DNA of 64,000 nt. Origin: Chitinophaga sp. HK235. Lineage in GTDB: Bacteria > Bacteroidota > Bacteroidia > Chitinophagales > Chitinophagaceae. Shown here in pieces: positions 43,901 through 48,600 of this stretch. How positions within the stretch are numbered: position 1 is the first letter of the stretch; every line of letters begins with the position of its first letter. Location of the stretch: positions 1,364,001 to 1,428,000 of the forward strand of contig NZ_CP073766.1 in NCBI RefSeq assembly GCF_018255755.1. The letters run 5' to 3'. Below the pieces are notes generated by a model. The model was given only the letters and a program-made list of their open reading frames with translations, did not search any database and was not told where the DNA came from. The position numbers and the translations under genes were made by a program.

Positions 43901-44407
43901 AGCTCCCTGTACCCGCATAAACGAATTCAGGTAGTTACCCACTGTGCTGAAAGAGCGTATATTCTCTATCGTTATACCCGTTGTATTCGGAAAAATGTCC
44001 ACATTAATGTCCCCGTTATTCTGCACGGTAAAATTCCGGATGGTCACACTGTCCGCATTGATCACAAAAGGATTGATGACCGAATTGGTGCCCGTAGAAT
44101 ACAGCGTGATCTTGTTCTGTCCGTCGATCGTCAGCTTTTTGACCGTAATGGTGGGCAAGGAAGTGGCCAGCGTGATCTGTCCGTGCACATTAAACACGAT
44201 CTGGTGCGGCCCTGCGCCTGCTGCGTTGGCATCCAGGATAGCCTGTCTTAATGATCCGGGCCCCGCGTCGTTGGTATTAGTGACGGGGAAGACGCCAGCA
44301 GTGGCGGCGACGGTCATCAGCATGCCAGAAAGTGCCAGTAACAACCTTTTACAGCTTTTACTGAATAACCTTGCATCGGGATTCAAAACATTTAAGAGGG
44401 ACATCAT
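19649..44407 (-). CDS. giant T9SS-secreted repeat adhesin, 8252 residues
   Basis: One uninterrupted frame of 24.8 kb encodes about 8,250 residues. It begins with a signal peptide (LLLALSGMLMTVAATA), then a parallel beta-helix head (about 38-660; LRQAILDANAAGAGPHQIVF and many short T/N-rich coils). Next come seven modules of about 400 residues (about 670-3470), each with a lectin/LamG-like part opening WxRAD and closing YLALKYGITL..DYLATDG, and an ITGIGRDD..QKQS block. A linker (about 3470-3728) leads to 36 Calx-beta repeats of about 119 residues (about 3728-8043), one DUF11-like domain (from DLIVTKEIIAP), and a type B CTD (about 8166-8252; FPNVITPNGDGKNERF, YNRWG, YKNDWDGSG) that directs T9SS export. 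The protein is probably a long calcium-stiffened surface fibre for adhesion or gliding. ATG at 44407 or 44404. Confidence 0.92.
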   Translation of the reverse strand: MMSLLNVLNPDARLFSKSCKRLLLALSGMLMTVAATAGVFPVTNTNDAGPGSLRQAILDANAAGAGPHQIVFNVHGQITLATSLPTITVKKLTIDGQNKITLYSTGTNSVINPFVINADSVTIRNFTVQNNGDINVDIFPNTTGITIENIRSFSTVGNYLNSFMRVQGASTRLAVRNISSTDVESAGAGTTHIGRAFYFTGGTQTDLIMDNIQLSTANNTRGGEGIVFRDAGVNGLTFTNSNISGFQNAVLFDNTAGPVETANNVLFRNVIIDSLWGGVSLGIYCDYPATNFQIKQTTIDMNVVTSDDDGDYAIRFDNTANNINIDTVDINENDIYAIWFNGAASNVTINKAVIVNRIPGQFAGNANVRFEGAVNGFTCTNSILDADKPANTDDADVGIGFYASATGVNIDNVTFNEFDVDGIYVIGAATNFQLTNSKFTRNVDGIEFYSDAPRSNVDIVNSSFYNQERSGIVINGTNAVTDVDLKGDTVVNNTNHGIWFYGSAGVTDSQVDGCVIHDNGGAGIVNVAPTKVIITNNSIYNNTLAGISLQGGNCSYTLAGGKTPVLVSSTALGGGQYQLQLTIPNITAGAQYTVDIYANDPATNKTSGQYYVTSLTGLSAGTSTQTITYNAGPGATGLGFWTATLRIPANTCGTSEFGNGIPMAAKGPACVSNGVVAWYRADQAVNGVNWGDISGNANHMTVVGDPDNTTGMVNFNPAIYYDGNDAHLVPASAGVSGAYSIMGMGLLEGSQTGRVFTSSSSNELMGWHAGMENRAYVEGWIDPGNAITAKGKLYSFERAASGAYEFKSNGVLRKNGPTSSASGWTLDVGGNAYAEYSKIFIPEVFIYNRDLTPAEIQRIESYMALKYGITLNNGATDYINSDGTVQIWTAAANTGYGTRITGIGREDCSILNQKQSLSQDSGIVTIALGNAIAVSNAINSNTFTQDKSFLVFGDNSGSTGYFTAVTSANATRRMGRVWKIQKTASWDNGQQITLQLAGGTGNNYLLISTDAGFGTVTKELKLSSTGTVTVSGADLANGAFFTFGQQQRFPGGVATNLQTWVKADAGTSVVDGSILTWQDQAVQREWPLGVANAPLSWQKNAINYNPAINFLGNNYFSVPRFTESYTAGEIFSVQASNLAATSTIASFPFEFGGDPTTLTQQFYVYNGAHYTHFGTNSRPGYPLGSINIQQAHILNNWSAPGNWAVNFDGKTIGSSTTFPVTFSRGAGLNSAIGAGHNSIFNGRISEVILYNRQLNAAERAQVNSYLALKYALTLKTAAGASTDYLASDGSTKMWTATKNTGYGERITGIGRDDNGTLLQKQSQSQLDGANVTIGAGTGLAASNAENNTTVANDLSFFTFSDNGQPATYSQGVTGLGNVTARMGRIYKIDRTNWATSSIRLGLTGGNNSNFLLVSTDETFGAGDKAYALDANGQLTLSSDLLPDGAFFTFANTQAAPAGVAGGLEVWARADSAVVVSGGNATQWKELSASGRTWTLATTGALPWKEASLNFNPGISFSGAGATGNYFIQQPEIANTFTAGEVFSVQTSNVDNTGNAMYPFEFGGTLAGGAAFYNYTNNNQFTYFGTNTGRMNFAYPAGVSIRNAHMLNIWSATNDWAAGVDGKVLLTANPNAVSFLSPAGNKDYIGAGHNAVLNGDIPEVILYSRKLTALERQQVQSYMALRYGLTLGIGTPMDYVASDGTTTMWKAAAGGAYAKHITGIGRDDRGMLLQKQSVAADTGIVTLAAGAAVATSNKANTTNITNDLSFFSFGDDGAATTYLTPVAGINKVNSRMTRIFKAQKNNWADQDITFRLSGGNARIYLLVSTDNTFGAGDAAYALNADGTTTLNSSLLPDGAYFTFAKNITGPNGVNNGVSFWLRADDGVSGGNNWSDYSNLGNDALQGVVASQPITDAKALNFNYGLVFDGTDDFLDITTTRINPSTATIFAVASGSGFATVRDLVSSGAVGSAHGMEFRLVGTGQLNYLENAGSVVGIGGSATYLSDKPYIFSAAQANNTANGVRIFGNYALDNQGTINLTPLTSNLISIGSRTIAARGFYWMGKMGEVIAYDRVLSDVERQSVESYLGLKYGITINNGASDYLATDGSKYWTANATYKSRITGIGRDDATALNTKQSLSVDTGFVTLSLGNNIQLTNEQNTNTITNDKSFFVFGDNGLSATSYTTVISGTNATRRLSRVWKVDKTNWTDQAITLKASAVGTKVYLLISTDPTFATINQELPLNADKTITLNTSLLPKGVYFTFGAAVKYPGGVASGNLIWLRADIATSATADNTPISSWNDYSPNGNNVAQATPANQPIYMDNAATNLNFNPVVKFNGAPHAMAGGSFLKTGTYNTAYAFYAGCQAVANPTVIFTEPAPVAGTNQFTLHATWNDNVVYWDAPYLNNRLTFNAGDINNQVILWTATNNVSLAANKQSIYKNGLNVANSNKTDIITGGGIPFQLGWNGPGSYNGRMGDLIVYTTPLTLVEQQKVNSYMAIKYGITLNNGATDYLATNGSAIWNAATNTGYGNYITGIGRDDAEDLNQKQSRNTMSGMQLAIGLNSLSETNNSNANAFTADKSYMVWGDNAGSGLFKTALTGHPVANYRMGRVWKVQKSGTVGTVQVAVPYDALPNAAQTYLIVSNDATFDGTDQFIPVTAMTLNGVKHYAANVDLANGQYFTYGASIKTPGGVVGTSLWLRADAGTSSTTDNSAINGWTDYASDLNNGTQATAVNQPLYMRNATTNANFNPVVKFDGADFLNLDINKLPMGTSARTFFGAGSVPAVSGANQYILGYGGATTSQGVGIALVGSNGTADFVGWANDVISPAGNWQPGMFNEMVGVWAGGANGTATLYSKMATLGSAAKSWNTTIGGAQVGSAPWDINQSWRGTIGEVIVYPAALSTNELQRVSTYLAIKYGYTMDQTTARDYLATDGTTKVWDATANATYKNNITGIGRDDVEGLAQKQSQSINTGFQPIVGLGSIATDNLSNTNTFSADKSYMVWGDDGASTSFTTAVTGNSAVTTRMARTWKVQESGTVGTVAISIRKDQLPRSANRPYLIISNDATFDGTDQFIQLADGDVNGVPSYSTTLDMTSGQYFTFASFVTSPGGVSGDMLWVKADADLQVNGGNQVEQWLNQSSAMPTELRATPVAHTDPIAASADIIRVPNGINFNPAVDFSGAVGKSLKGNADANWNSTPNLSIFSVSTPEGPAVNGLVGIFTTNGEWSASANAGRGLVYTTSVNYALDGGGCLVAPSFPPYAAPNLVRGVYVNANNALNGSTWLNGKQSPLGASCGTQAGGSFFEVGGRTTDNAALDNRIFNGKIPEVIVYKSALTATEARQVESYLGIKYGITLDQSTAQNYLATDGSVIWNATANNIYKNNIFGIGRDDREALVQKQSRSVHTGSILTVGMRAIAATNADNTNTFGADKSYILLGSNSNALTVGGTDLPVGSCIPERLTQEWKTQFTNYDISTQPLSMQFDLNGITVKGTSAADFTIMIDEDGDGNFATGTVTEIPATSFNGGIVSFENVSALKDNVVFTLITSHLQRTANLVPDATVRTVAATCIDKGTLYFIDPTDANKYIASIALNGNTMDVTKLSAVVDVNRNMNAALGKNVGTDYGTQLMRRLVQISYTGTDMTLNGGVTLRLFWNPAERTNAENMLSGTRGVTGTQRWTWFKHTGDITATLADLAPEGLANINELTPSATGQQDGVDYVEFSGIQNFSTFGGVTAVNQTLAITKGQDGKEGAQNGSFNISLPGTVTATEDITVNYTVTGTATNGTDYTALSGTLTFPAGSNSIALPVIVTDDNILETTENVTVTLNGAFGTTSGNAYNISSTQTTATLNIADNDSNDPAKTTVGVTWGKDAKEPATNGAFNISLPVGVTASEDITVNYAVAGTATPGADYNVLSGSVVIPAGQNGVVLPVVVIDDQLLESPETVVVTVTGGSSANFTLTPRSGATNATVNIIDDENTPANLVLSIARAADAAEPAVNGGFTISLPSNITPTEDITVSYTVGGTATGGSDYTALTGTVTIPAGQKSVALPVNVIDDQIIENTESVVVTLTGGTSTNFTYTVSATNGNASVAIADNDNTVANRVLSIKKTIDAAEPATNGEFTISLPAGVTSSEDITIAYTSSGTATSGTDYTALGTSVVLPAKQNSITLPITVIDDKIIENTETVIATVTGGTSTSFTFAASSTNGSATANIADDDNTAANRVLSVSNDGGDASEPATNSKFKINLPKGATAADDITAAEPITVTYTISGTAINGTDYTTLTGTAVIPAGQNSVSVPVTVIDDQLMENTETVIMTLTGGTSTSFAFTASTTNGNATVNILDDDNTAANRVLSITKTNDGAEPSTNALFKISLPAGVFPSEDITVNYTVAGTATSGKDYTALSGSVTIPAGQDGISLPVFVINDLEIENTETVVVTLTGGSSTNFSYTASTTNATASANIADDDNTAANRVISVKNKANAAEPATNGAFTISLPTGVTASEDITVNYTVAGTATAGTDYTALTGTVVIPAGQNGIDVPVAVIDDKIIETTETVSLDVTGGTSTSFTFTASTTNASATVNIADNDNTAANRVFTVTNMGNAAEPSTNGRFSISLPAGITSSEPVTIQYTIGGTAINGTDYATLSGTVVLPAGQDTVFVPVTVIDDPLIEPTETVVLTATGGASTNFIFTASTTAGSATVNIADDDDIPANRVLSISKKADAAEPNTSGAYTISLPAGIKASENITVNYTIAGTATGGTDYAALTGTATIPAGASAVDVSVNPIDDQLIENTETVIATVTGGTSANFTYTASTTNASATVNIADDDNTAANRVLSIVKLSDLAEPSTNGSFKVTLPGTVASSEPVTVNYTISGTGINGTDYTTLTGSVVLPAEQNAVLIPVTVTDDKIIEGTETVILTLTGGASTSFAFTASPTNGSASADIADDDNVAANQILSVTNDGDAAEPSTNGAFKISLPAGYTAAAPITINYTIAGTATSGSDYTALTGTVVLSAGQPSVSVPVLVMDDQLVENTETVIMTITGGTGAGLTYTASPTNGTATVNIIDDENSAANRVLSVTNDGNAAEPGTNGGFKISLPNGIKPSEDITVTYTIGGTATGGKDYDALTGTVTIPAGQSSVAVPVTVIDDKIIEGQETVILTVTGGTSTSFAYTASVTNGSATVDIADDDNTAANQVLAVTKTADAAEPSTNGGFLVSLPTGVTSASDIQVTYTVAGTATPGADYQPITGTITIPAGKNSVAVPVNVIDNKVIEPDETVILNITGGNDSQFTYTVASGGGSATVTIADDDFAGNSNIVLLTKVSDAVEGSVHGQYRISLPPGITSSQDVVVSFTLAGTAINTTDYSLLGLTSGNIVIPAGANEVFIDVDAINDGIIEGPETVILTLTNAVSGSYPFTIDPSGNGAVVNIIDANAASSTPIQVIAGTNAAEPATKGTFRVQLAGGATSAWPVTIGYSISGTAISGVDYQALGTIVIPAGVDGVTVDLNVLDDKIIEPTETMKFKLLSGSATDGGTQAFIFPPDPAKDNITVNIADDDAVAANQVLKVEKTTDAAEPSVNGAYTISLPAGYTSAADITLTYNMSGTAVRNTDYTVTTVTLPANTNSFSIPLTVIDDKIIENTETAILTLTGGTDANSFAYTADPAGNNATVNIADDDNTAANRVLSVKKTADGAEPGTPGEFTISLPAGYTASEDIDVTYTVGGTATPGAGYDYTTLPVTVKIPAGQPGVTVPVIVNDDKIIEGTETVVMTLTGGTSTSFNFTPATGNSTATVDITDNDNTAANQVISITKKTDAAEPGTNGAFTFSLPVNVTSALPVTVNYTIAGTAINGTDYNTLSGTVVIPANQNSVDLPVIVADDKIIEGTETVILTVTGGASPDFTFTASTTNGNATLNIADDDDIAANRVLSVTNGGNAAEPATNGKFLISLPAGYTAAVPITVNYTVAGTATAGADYTALTNTAVIPAGDPSVSVAVNVIDDKIIENTETVIMTLTGGTGAAPYTASTTNGNATVNIADDDNTPENLVLSVIRKSDAAEPSTNGAFSISLPAGVTVAEDVTVQYTITGTAANGTDYATLSGTVVIPANQPDVTVPVNVIDDKIIETTETVIMTLNSGASTNFNFTASTINGSAAMDIVDNDNTPAALVLNIDKKKDGAEPSTNAAFTISLPAGYTASQDITIHYTVAGTATSGVDYGAIGNSIVLPAGKDSIDLPVVVIDDKIIEPTETVIVTLTGGNSTNFNLVASSSKGNATVNIADDESTDPANLVVGIARDKDAAEPSTHGAFKVGLPTGITASEDITVNYTVMGTATAGADYTALSGTVVIPAGKDSVAIPVLVADDKIIEPTETVIATLAGGSSNSFTFTGTGNATVNIADDDNVAANLVLSVAKVSDAAEPTVNGAFSITLPSGYTASEDITVNYTISGTATSGADYTALSGTAVIKAGDPGVTVPVLVINDQLIENTETVIMTLNGGNSTNFTLTGNGSATVNIADDDNIAANRVLSVKKTADAAEPNTNGEFTISLPVNIYASEDITVNYTIGGTATSDKDYTALSGTVTIPAGKNDATVTVPVIDDKVIETTETVVMTLTGGTSTNFSYTASATNGNATVNIADDDNVAANLIIIVKDPVDGAEPSTNGSFTVSLPTGYTASEDITVNYTVGGTATAGGDYTALSGSVVIPAGQPGSVQVPVTVIDDKIIENTETVILTATGATSTSFTLVASSTSGSATVNIADDDNTAANRVLSVTNKGNAAEPTTNGRFAISLPGGVTSAEDITVSYTITGTATSGVDYDALSGTVVIPAGKDTVFVPVNVINDQIIENSETVVMTLTGGASTSFNFTASATNGNATVTIDDDDNINANRVLQVTKKADGAEPGTNGSFTVSLPAGITASEDITVNYTISGTAQNGTDYANLTGTVVIPAGQPGSVDIPVTVIDDKIIEGTETVIMTLTGGTSTSFAFTASATSGTASLDIADDDDVSANRVLTVTNNGDAAEPGTNGGFKISLPAGVTVAQDITVNYTITGTATAGTDYTAITGVITIPANQPSVTIPVIVQDDQVIETTETVIMTLNGGTSTSFTFTGNNNATVNITDNDDVVANRVLTVTKTTDAAEPSTNGVFTIRLPKGITVAENVTVNYTIGGTATAGTDYMALGGTVVIPAGQDSVNVPVLVIDDQLIENTETVVMTLAGGSSANFTFTGNTNATVNITDNDDIAANRVLTVTATKDAAEPGTAGEFTISLPNGIASSEPVTVNYTISGTATSGVDYTALSGTVVIPAGLDKVTVAVPVIDDNLLETTETVVMTLTGGTSTSFTFTGGSSATVNIIDDENVVGNRILNIVKKADAAEPATHGAFTISLPNGIRASEDIRVNYTVSGTATSGADYAAITGTITIPAGGTGVDVPVTVIDDKVIEQTETVIMTLNGGASTNLTFTGNGNATVNIADDESITPASMVLSIAKDTDGAEPSTNGGFKVSLPANITSSEDITVNYTVAGTATAGADYTALTGTVVIPAGQNSVSVPVIVIDDQIIEVTETVVATLNGGTSANFIFTGNGNATVNIADDESITPAKLVLTAAKGADGAEPATNGNFTISLPAGITSSEDITVNYTVAGTATAGADYTALTGTVIIPAGQNSISIPVTVQDDKIIEGTETVILTQTSASSANFTFTAAGSATVDILDDETIDANLVLNITKGADGAEPATNGSFNISLPTGVTAAMDITATYTVAGTATSGTDYTALTGTVVIPAGQNSVTVPVIVIDDQLIEGDETVIITGTGGNAGSLVLKPGASNTATVIIADDDNTNLDLMVTASKANAAEPSTAGEFTISLASGKIPAADITVTYTVAGTATSGADYTALTGTAVIPAGQSSVTVPVNVTDDDLIEPVETVVLTISGGKSANINYTVGANNTATVNIADDDNTDLSLLVIASKPDASEPNINGAFTISLASGKRTAEAITIQYMISGSATPDADYTAISGTITIPAGANSVTVPVNVLDDNEIESPETVVFMLNGGKSASYTFTAGAASAATVTITDNDKLAGDLIVTKEIIAPATGPYRMGQNLTYRITVRNAGNIPVTSVRAEDRLPVQLDVPTNTSAERGEVVVTAATKLVEWNIGDLAVGATVQMTLTSRVIEGGKLSNEATAYSTNMPDADSSNNVAVSTVEIEGSDLSFPNVITPNGDGKNERFIIGGLEKYPGSAIYIYNRWGSMVYQSKDYKNDWDGSGLNEATYYYVLEVRKPDGIKKYKGWVTILR
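20280..33225 (-). repeat. array of 36 Calx-beta repeats inside the adhesin gene
   Basis: By reading the protein I count 36 consecutive repeats of 117-124 residues (about 360 bases). Each follows the pattern (R/L)VLSV..DAAEP.TNG.F.ISLP, EDITVNYT(V/I).GTAT.G.DYTAL.GTV.IPAGQ, V.VIDD.IIE.TETV, GG.STNF, NATVNIADDDN. Acidic turns at repeat junctions fit calcium binding. DNA similarity is high enough to leave long open frames on the opposite strand. Boundaries are approximate. Confidence 0.85.
33990..42400 (-). repeat. seven ~1.2-kb lectin-like modules inside the adhesin gene
   Basis: Seven tandem modules start near 42400, 41270, 40040, 38820, 37620, 36365 and 35105 on the minus strand. Each begins near a PGGV...WxRAD segment, contains a jelly-roll-like lectin part with ING.I.EV..Y.R.L...E...V.SYLA.KYG, and ends with an ITGIGRDD...QKQS..TG block and a FxFGDN strand. 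They resemble the LamG-like/DUF8202 modules found in long Bacteroidota surface proteins; the family name is from memory. Confidence 0.75.
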
Positions 44408-44795
44408 GCAGTAAACTTTGGGTAATAAAGGGCCGAGACCACTATGGTATGCATAGCGGACCAGGAAACGATTTTTAAGAAACTATTGCGTGCTCAGCGG
44501 GGATATGGTTGATTGTTAAACCCGGCAAATAACTCTTCTATGCCGGTATCGATCAAACACAAGATTATGGTATTATGAATAACAGGATTTGTACCGGCGT
44601 ATAACGGTAAAGTCCACATGTAATGACGATTGTGTAAAGTTCCCCATAGGAAAATATTAAGATTACAAAAAAAGGATACGGGTATCATTGGTTTGTCCTA
44701 AGTCTCAAATTGTTCACATGACTCAACGGAACAAATCTCTTAACGAAAGTAATCAAACTAACCTTACCCGATTGTCGCTGTAGTTCGATATATGC

Positions 44796-44811
44796 GTAGT
44801 AGTTATACTAC
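44796..44811. promoter_or_regulatory. short dyad, candidate operator
   Basis: GTAGTA and its complement TACTAC are separated by four bases, in the divergent region between the giant adhesin and the NarL-type regulator. The size suits binding by a LuxR-type helix-turn-helix dimer; this is positional inference only. Confidence 0.3.
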
Positions 44812-44906
44812 AATATCATGTTTCTTATACTTCAGGGCAGTAGCACCGTCAGCGCTATACAATAAAAAAACTACAAACAACTATATACATCGGAAGAAAA
44901 ATATAT

Positions 44907-44914
44907 TACTTTAG
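44907..44914 (+). promoter_or_regulatory. possible -7 element for the response-regulator gene
   Basis: TACTTTAG differs from TAnnTTTG at one fixed base and is 47 bases upstream of the ATG at 44962. No -33 element is evident. Confidence 0.25.
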
Positions 44915-44961
44915 CGACGATAAAAATCTATGCAACCCACGGGCCCTAACCTGGAACGGAA

Positions 44962-45621
44962 ATGATACATGTATTGATAGCAGATGACCATTCGATAGTA
45001 AGACTTGGTATGAAACAAATTATCTGCTCGCTGCCTGGTGCTATGCTTGTTACCGAAGCGAAAACATTTGATGAAGCCATTTCTTTTATTGAAACCCAAC
45101 ACTTTGACCTGGCGGTATTGGATATTAATATGCCTGGCGGCAACAACCTGCAGATGATACAGGCAGTGAAGCTACGTCAGCCCGGCATCAGGATACTGAT
45201 TTTTTCTGCGTATGAAGAAACATTGTATGCCCTTAGCTATGTACAGTCAGGTGCAGATGGTTATATTGAAAAGAATTCCCCGGATGAAGAGATCAAAACA
45301 GCCATCCATGCTGTTCTTGCGGGAGAAAAGTATATCAGTAAAGCAGTTCGGGAACAGCTGATCAGAAAATATACGGGGCAACCTGAACATCAAAACCCCT
45401 TCTCTGTTCTTTCCGGCCGGGAAATCGAGGTAATGAACCTGCTGATGAAAGGGCTTCCACTGGTAAAAATTGCAGAAATACTTCATTTGCAGCTAACCAC
45501 TGTCAGCACTTACAAAACGCGCATCTTTGAAAAAACAGGGGTAAAAAATGTGGTTTCTTTAATCGAAAAAGCGCAAATGTACCATGTAACTAATCATGCA
45601 GTTGAAGCTGCAGCGAAATGA
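44962..45621 (+). CDS. NarL/LuxR family response regulator
   Basis: The 219-residue protein has an N-terminal receiver domain (1-120) with the acidic pair in LIADDHS, phospho-acceptor Asp54 (VLDINMPGG), Ser in the strand-4 position (IFSAYEE) and Lys in YIEKNSP. A C-terminal LuxR-type HTH domain follows (about 150-210; LSGREIEVMNLLMKGLPLVK, IAEILHLQLTTVSTYKTRIF). It should bind DNA as a dimer when phosphorylated. It is divergent from the giant adhesin operon, and its stop codon lies inside the 3' end of the convergent sensor-kinase gene (32-base overlap). The kinase is therefore the likely partner and the adhesin operon a likely target; both are inferences from position. Confidence 0.93.
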   Translation: MIHVLIADDHSIVRLGMKQIICSLPGAMLVTEAKTFDEAISFIETQHFDLAVLDINMPGGNNLQMIQAVKLRQPGIRILIFSAYEETLYALSYVQSGADGYIEKNSPDEEIKTAIHAVLAGEKYISKAVREQLIRKYTGQPEHQNPFSVLSGREIEVMNLLMKGLPLVKIAEILHLQLTTVSTYKTRIFEKTGVKNVVSLIEKAQMYHVTNHAVEAAAK

Positions 45622-48600
45622 TAGTGCCTCCGTTAGTACCCGGACTGACAAACAATCTTGCATTTATCACGGTAAGCAATTCCTTTACGAGAATCAGCCC
45701 TATTCCGGTGCCGTTTAAATGACCAGTGCCGTCATTGTCTGTATGATTGATCCAGTCTCTTACTGCAGGTGGCATGCCGCTGCCGGTGTCTGACAGATGT
45801 ATTGTCAATACATGCTCACCACTTTCAGCGGTTATCTCCACCCCTCCCCTGACAGTATATTTTACGGCATTGTCCAGCAGGTTATGCAACACCACAGCCA
45901 GTAACAACTTGTTCACCACCACTATCATTCCCTGCGGAACATTATTGGTCATCTGTATCCCTTTTGAATCGGATACCGGTTTAAAAATCGCTGTCTTTTC
46001 TTCCACTAACTGAAACAGATCTACGACATCTTTGGAAAATTCGCCGGTCAGGAAGGAGGTGCGCATATAATGAATCAGGTTGTCCACCAGGTGATGCATG
46101 CGATAGAGGCTCTCATAAGTGACCGTTTTTATTTCTTCCTCCTGCAATCTATTGGATACCGGTTCATTTTTATTAACACGAAGTAAAAATTTCAGCGGTG
46201 TTTTAATATCATGGGTAATGGCAGTGAGTAAATGCTTATACATTAAACCCTGTTTACGCAGTTGCTCGTCCGATTCCTGGAGTATGGCCATCGTTTCTTC
46301 CAGCTTTTGGGTGCGGTTGAATACCTTTAATTCCAATAGTTTGTTCAGCTGCCGGATACGTCTGATGCGTATTTTGTACAGTACTATTATCAGACAGATC
46401 AAAGCGATCAATACCGCTGATCTGAACCAGCCTTTTTCATAAAAAGCTTCCTGTACATGGATGATGATTACCTTTTCAATATACTGGTCTCTTCCGAATC
46501 CCTTCAACTTCCGGACCCGGATGCGATAATACCCCGATGGTAAAGAAGATAAAGTGATCGTTCTGTCGCTATTTACGGGTAGCCATATCCGTTCCTCCTG
46601 ACTCTCGTCTTTCTCCAGGCAATAATAAAAATACAGATTCCTGGGATCACCAAAATAGGGAGAGCTGACATGTAAGCGGAAGGTTTTAAAATTATTCGGT
46701 AATTCAAAATGATCACCTCCTTCCGTCACCTTCAGATTATGTTCCATCCAATCGACAAATATTCCCTTATCCGGCATCTCCATCCGGATGGCAGACGGTG
46801 TAAATTGAACCAGACCATCCAGCGATGGCAGGGAAATGTCACCGTCATCATATTTAAAGGCACATGGTTCACAGCCGCCATTAAATTCGTTCGTATTAAA
46901 GCCCTGATCTTTTCCAAAATAATAATAAAACAAGTCGCGCTGTTTCCCATCCGCAAAATCGAGTACATCCTGTCTGCTGACCCTGAATAAGCCTTTGTTG
47001 GTAGTCAGCCAGCAATAACCACGCTCATCTTCCGTAATACAATGGGTGGCAGCCATATACCGCTGGCGGTCCAGCGGCAGAGGCACCAACCGTTTATTCC
47101 GGTAAAGAAAAACACCCTGGTTATAGGTGGTGATCCAGATTTCTTCCTGTTTTGGAATGTAGATGCTTCTTACATTCCCTTGTTCCATGCCTTTGATAGT
47201 ATCGGTACGCCCTGATGGAGAATGGACCCTATATAACCCCTTCTCTGTGCCCACCCATAAAATCCCCGGAGTCTGTTCCTCTTTTATATAGGAAACATCC
47301 TCTACTGCAGCGGGGAGAAACTGTAATCGCAGGTCCGGATCAGCCGTTTTTACATAGTATAGTCCGGGATAATTCCCACCCGCCCATAAATTTCCTTCAG
47401 CGTCGGCGTAGACCTGTTCAATGAGGTACGGTAATTCAACTTTGTGCAGTACATGGCTAAAATCCGGAGATACGCAGATCAATAGCATTCCATATCTTCC
47501 CCAATATCTTCCCTGCTTATCGCGGGCCAGCGTATATTTCTCCAGCGTGTTTTCCTTATTGAATGACAATGGCAGCCAGGTGTGTTTTCCTTTCTGGTTA
47601 AAGGTGAGCCCGGAAGCTGTTACCACAGCATTTCCCGGGAAAGGTGCCTGCGCATAAAACACTTCAGCTTCTGAAGCATCCGATTTACGTACAATAAATT
47701 GTTGCCGGGTACAAACATAGAGGCCCTTCGTGGAACTTCCCAGGAAAACACGGCTGTTAAGCTGATCGTAATAGATCGAAGTAATATAGTTCTGGTGAAA
47801 ATCGAAATCCCTCAGCACAATCGAACTATGTATGCGTCCGTCTCGTTCCAGCTGTAATTGATAACAGTTGTTATCCGTATAAATAAAAACCTGGTGTGCT
47901 GCCAGATTCCAGAACAATTCTATTCCGCATTTACTAAATGCAGGATCTGACAATATATCTCCTGTAAGGGATACTTTTACCGGCCTCTCTCTCTCCCAGC
48001 CTGTTATGTGCCCATCCTTGCCAAGGTAAAAAAGTTTGTTACTGCATACAAACAGCCGCAGCAGGTCGAGCTGAGGTTGTATGATGCGGTACTCCACCTT
48101 CCCCTGCTTTACAAAGGAGATCGTATCACGATATGCTGCAAAATAACTGTCCGTACCCTGTGGCATCACAATAGGAGATATTTTTGCAAAATGTGCCGCA
48201 TAGTCATCAGGCCATCCCCTAATGGGGTAATAATCCTTGAGGGTTTCCTTGTATTGCTGATATTTATATCCCGGCAGCTCCATTCCTACATGCTTTACCT
48301 TACTCTCCGTAACCGTGAGTATCTCCCCGATATCCGTTTCTACGGCTATAGCAGTATCATTGGGATAGATCCTGGCCATCCGGCTGCTTTTCAAACCCGG
48401 GACGTTATCGCTGCTGAAATTGAGAAAGTAATTGCCATCAAACCTTGTTAAGCCGTTTTCCGTGGCCAGCCACAAAAAGCTGTTCCTGTCCGGCACAATA
48501 CCCTTTATACTGTTTTGAGGTAAACCATCTTCATCCGTCAAATGTCTGACAAAATAGTGAGCAGTCGTATCCGTCGGAACATTGGACTCCGTTGGCATCA

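Larger units (their letters stand above)
44408..44961. other. 554-base divergent control region between adhesin and response regulator
   Basis: The region holds the promoters for the minus-strand surface operon and the plus-strand response-regulator gene. It has a small dyad at 44796-44811 (GTAGTA-gtta-TACTAC) and a -7-like TACTTTAG at 44907-44914, 48 bases before the regulator ATG. I see no gene in it, and no clear promoter for the adhesin. Confidence 0.5.
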
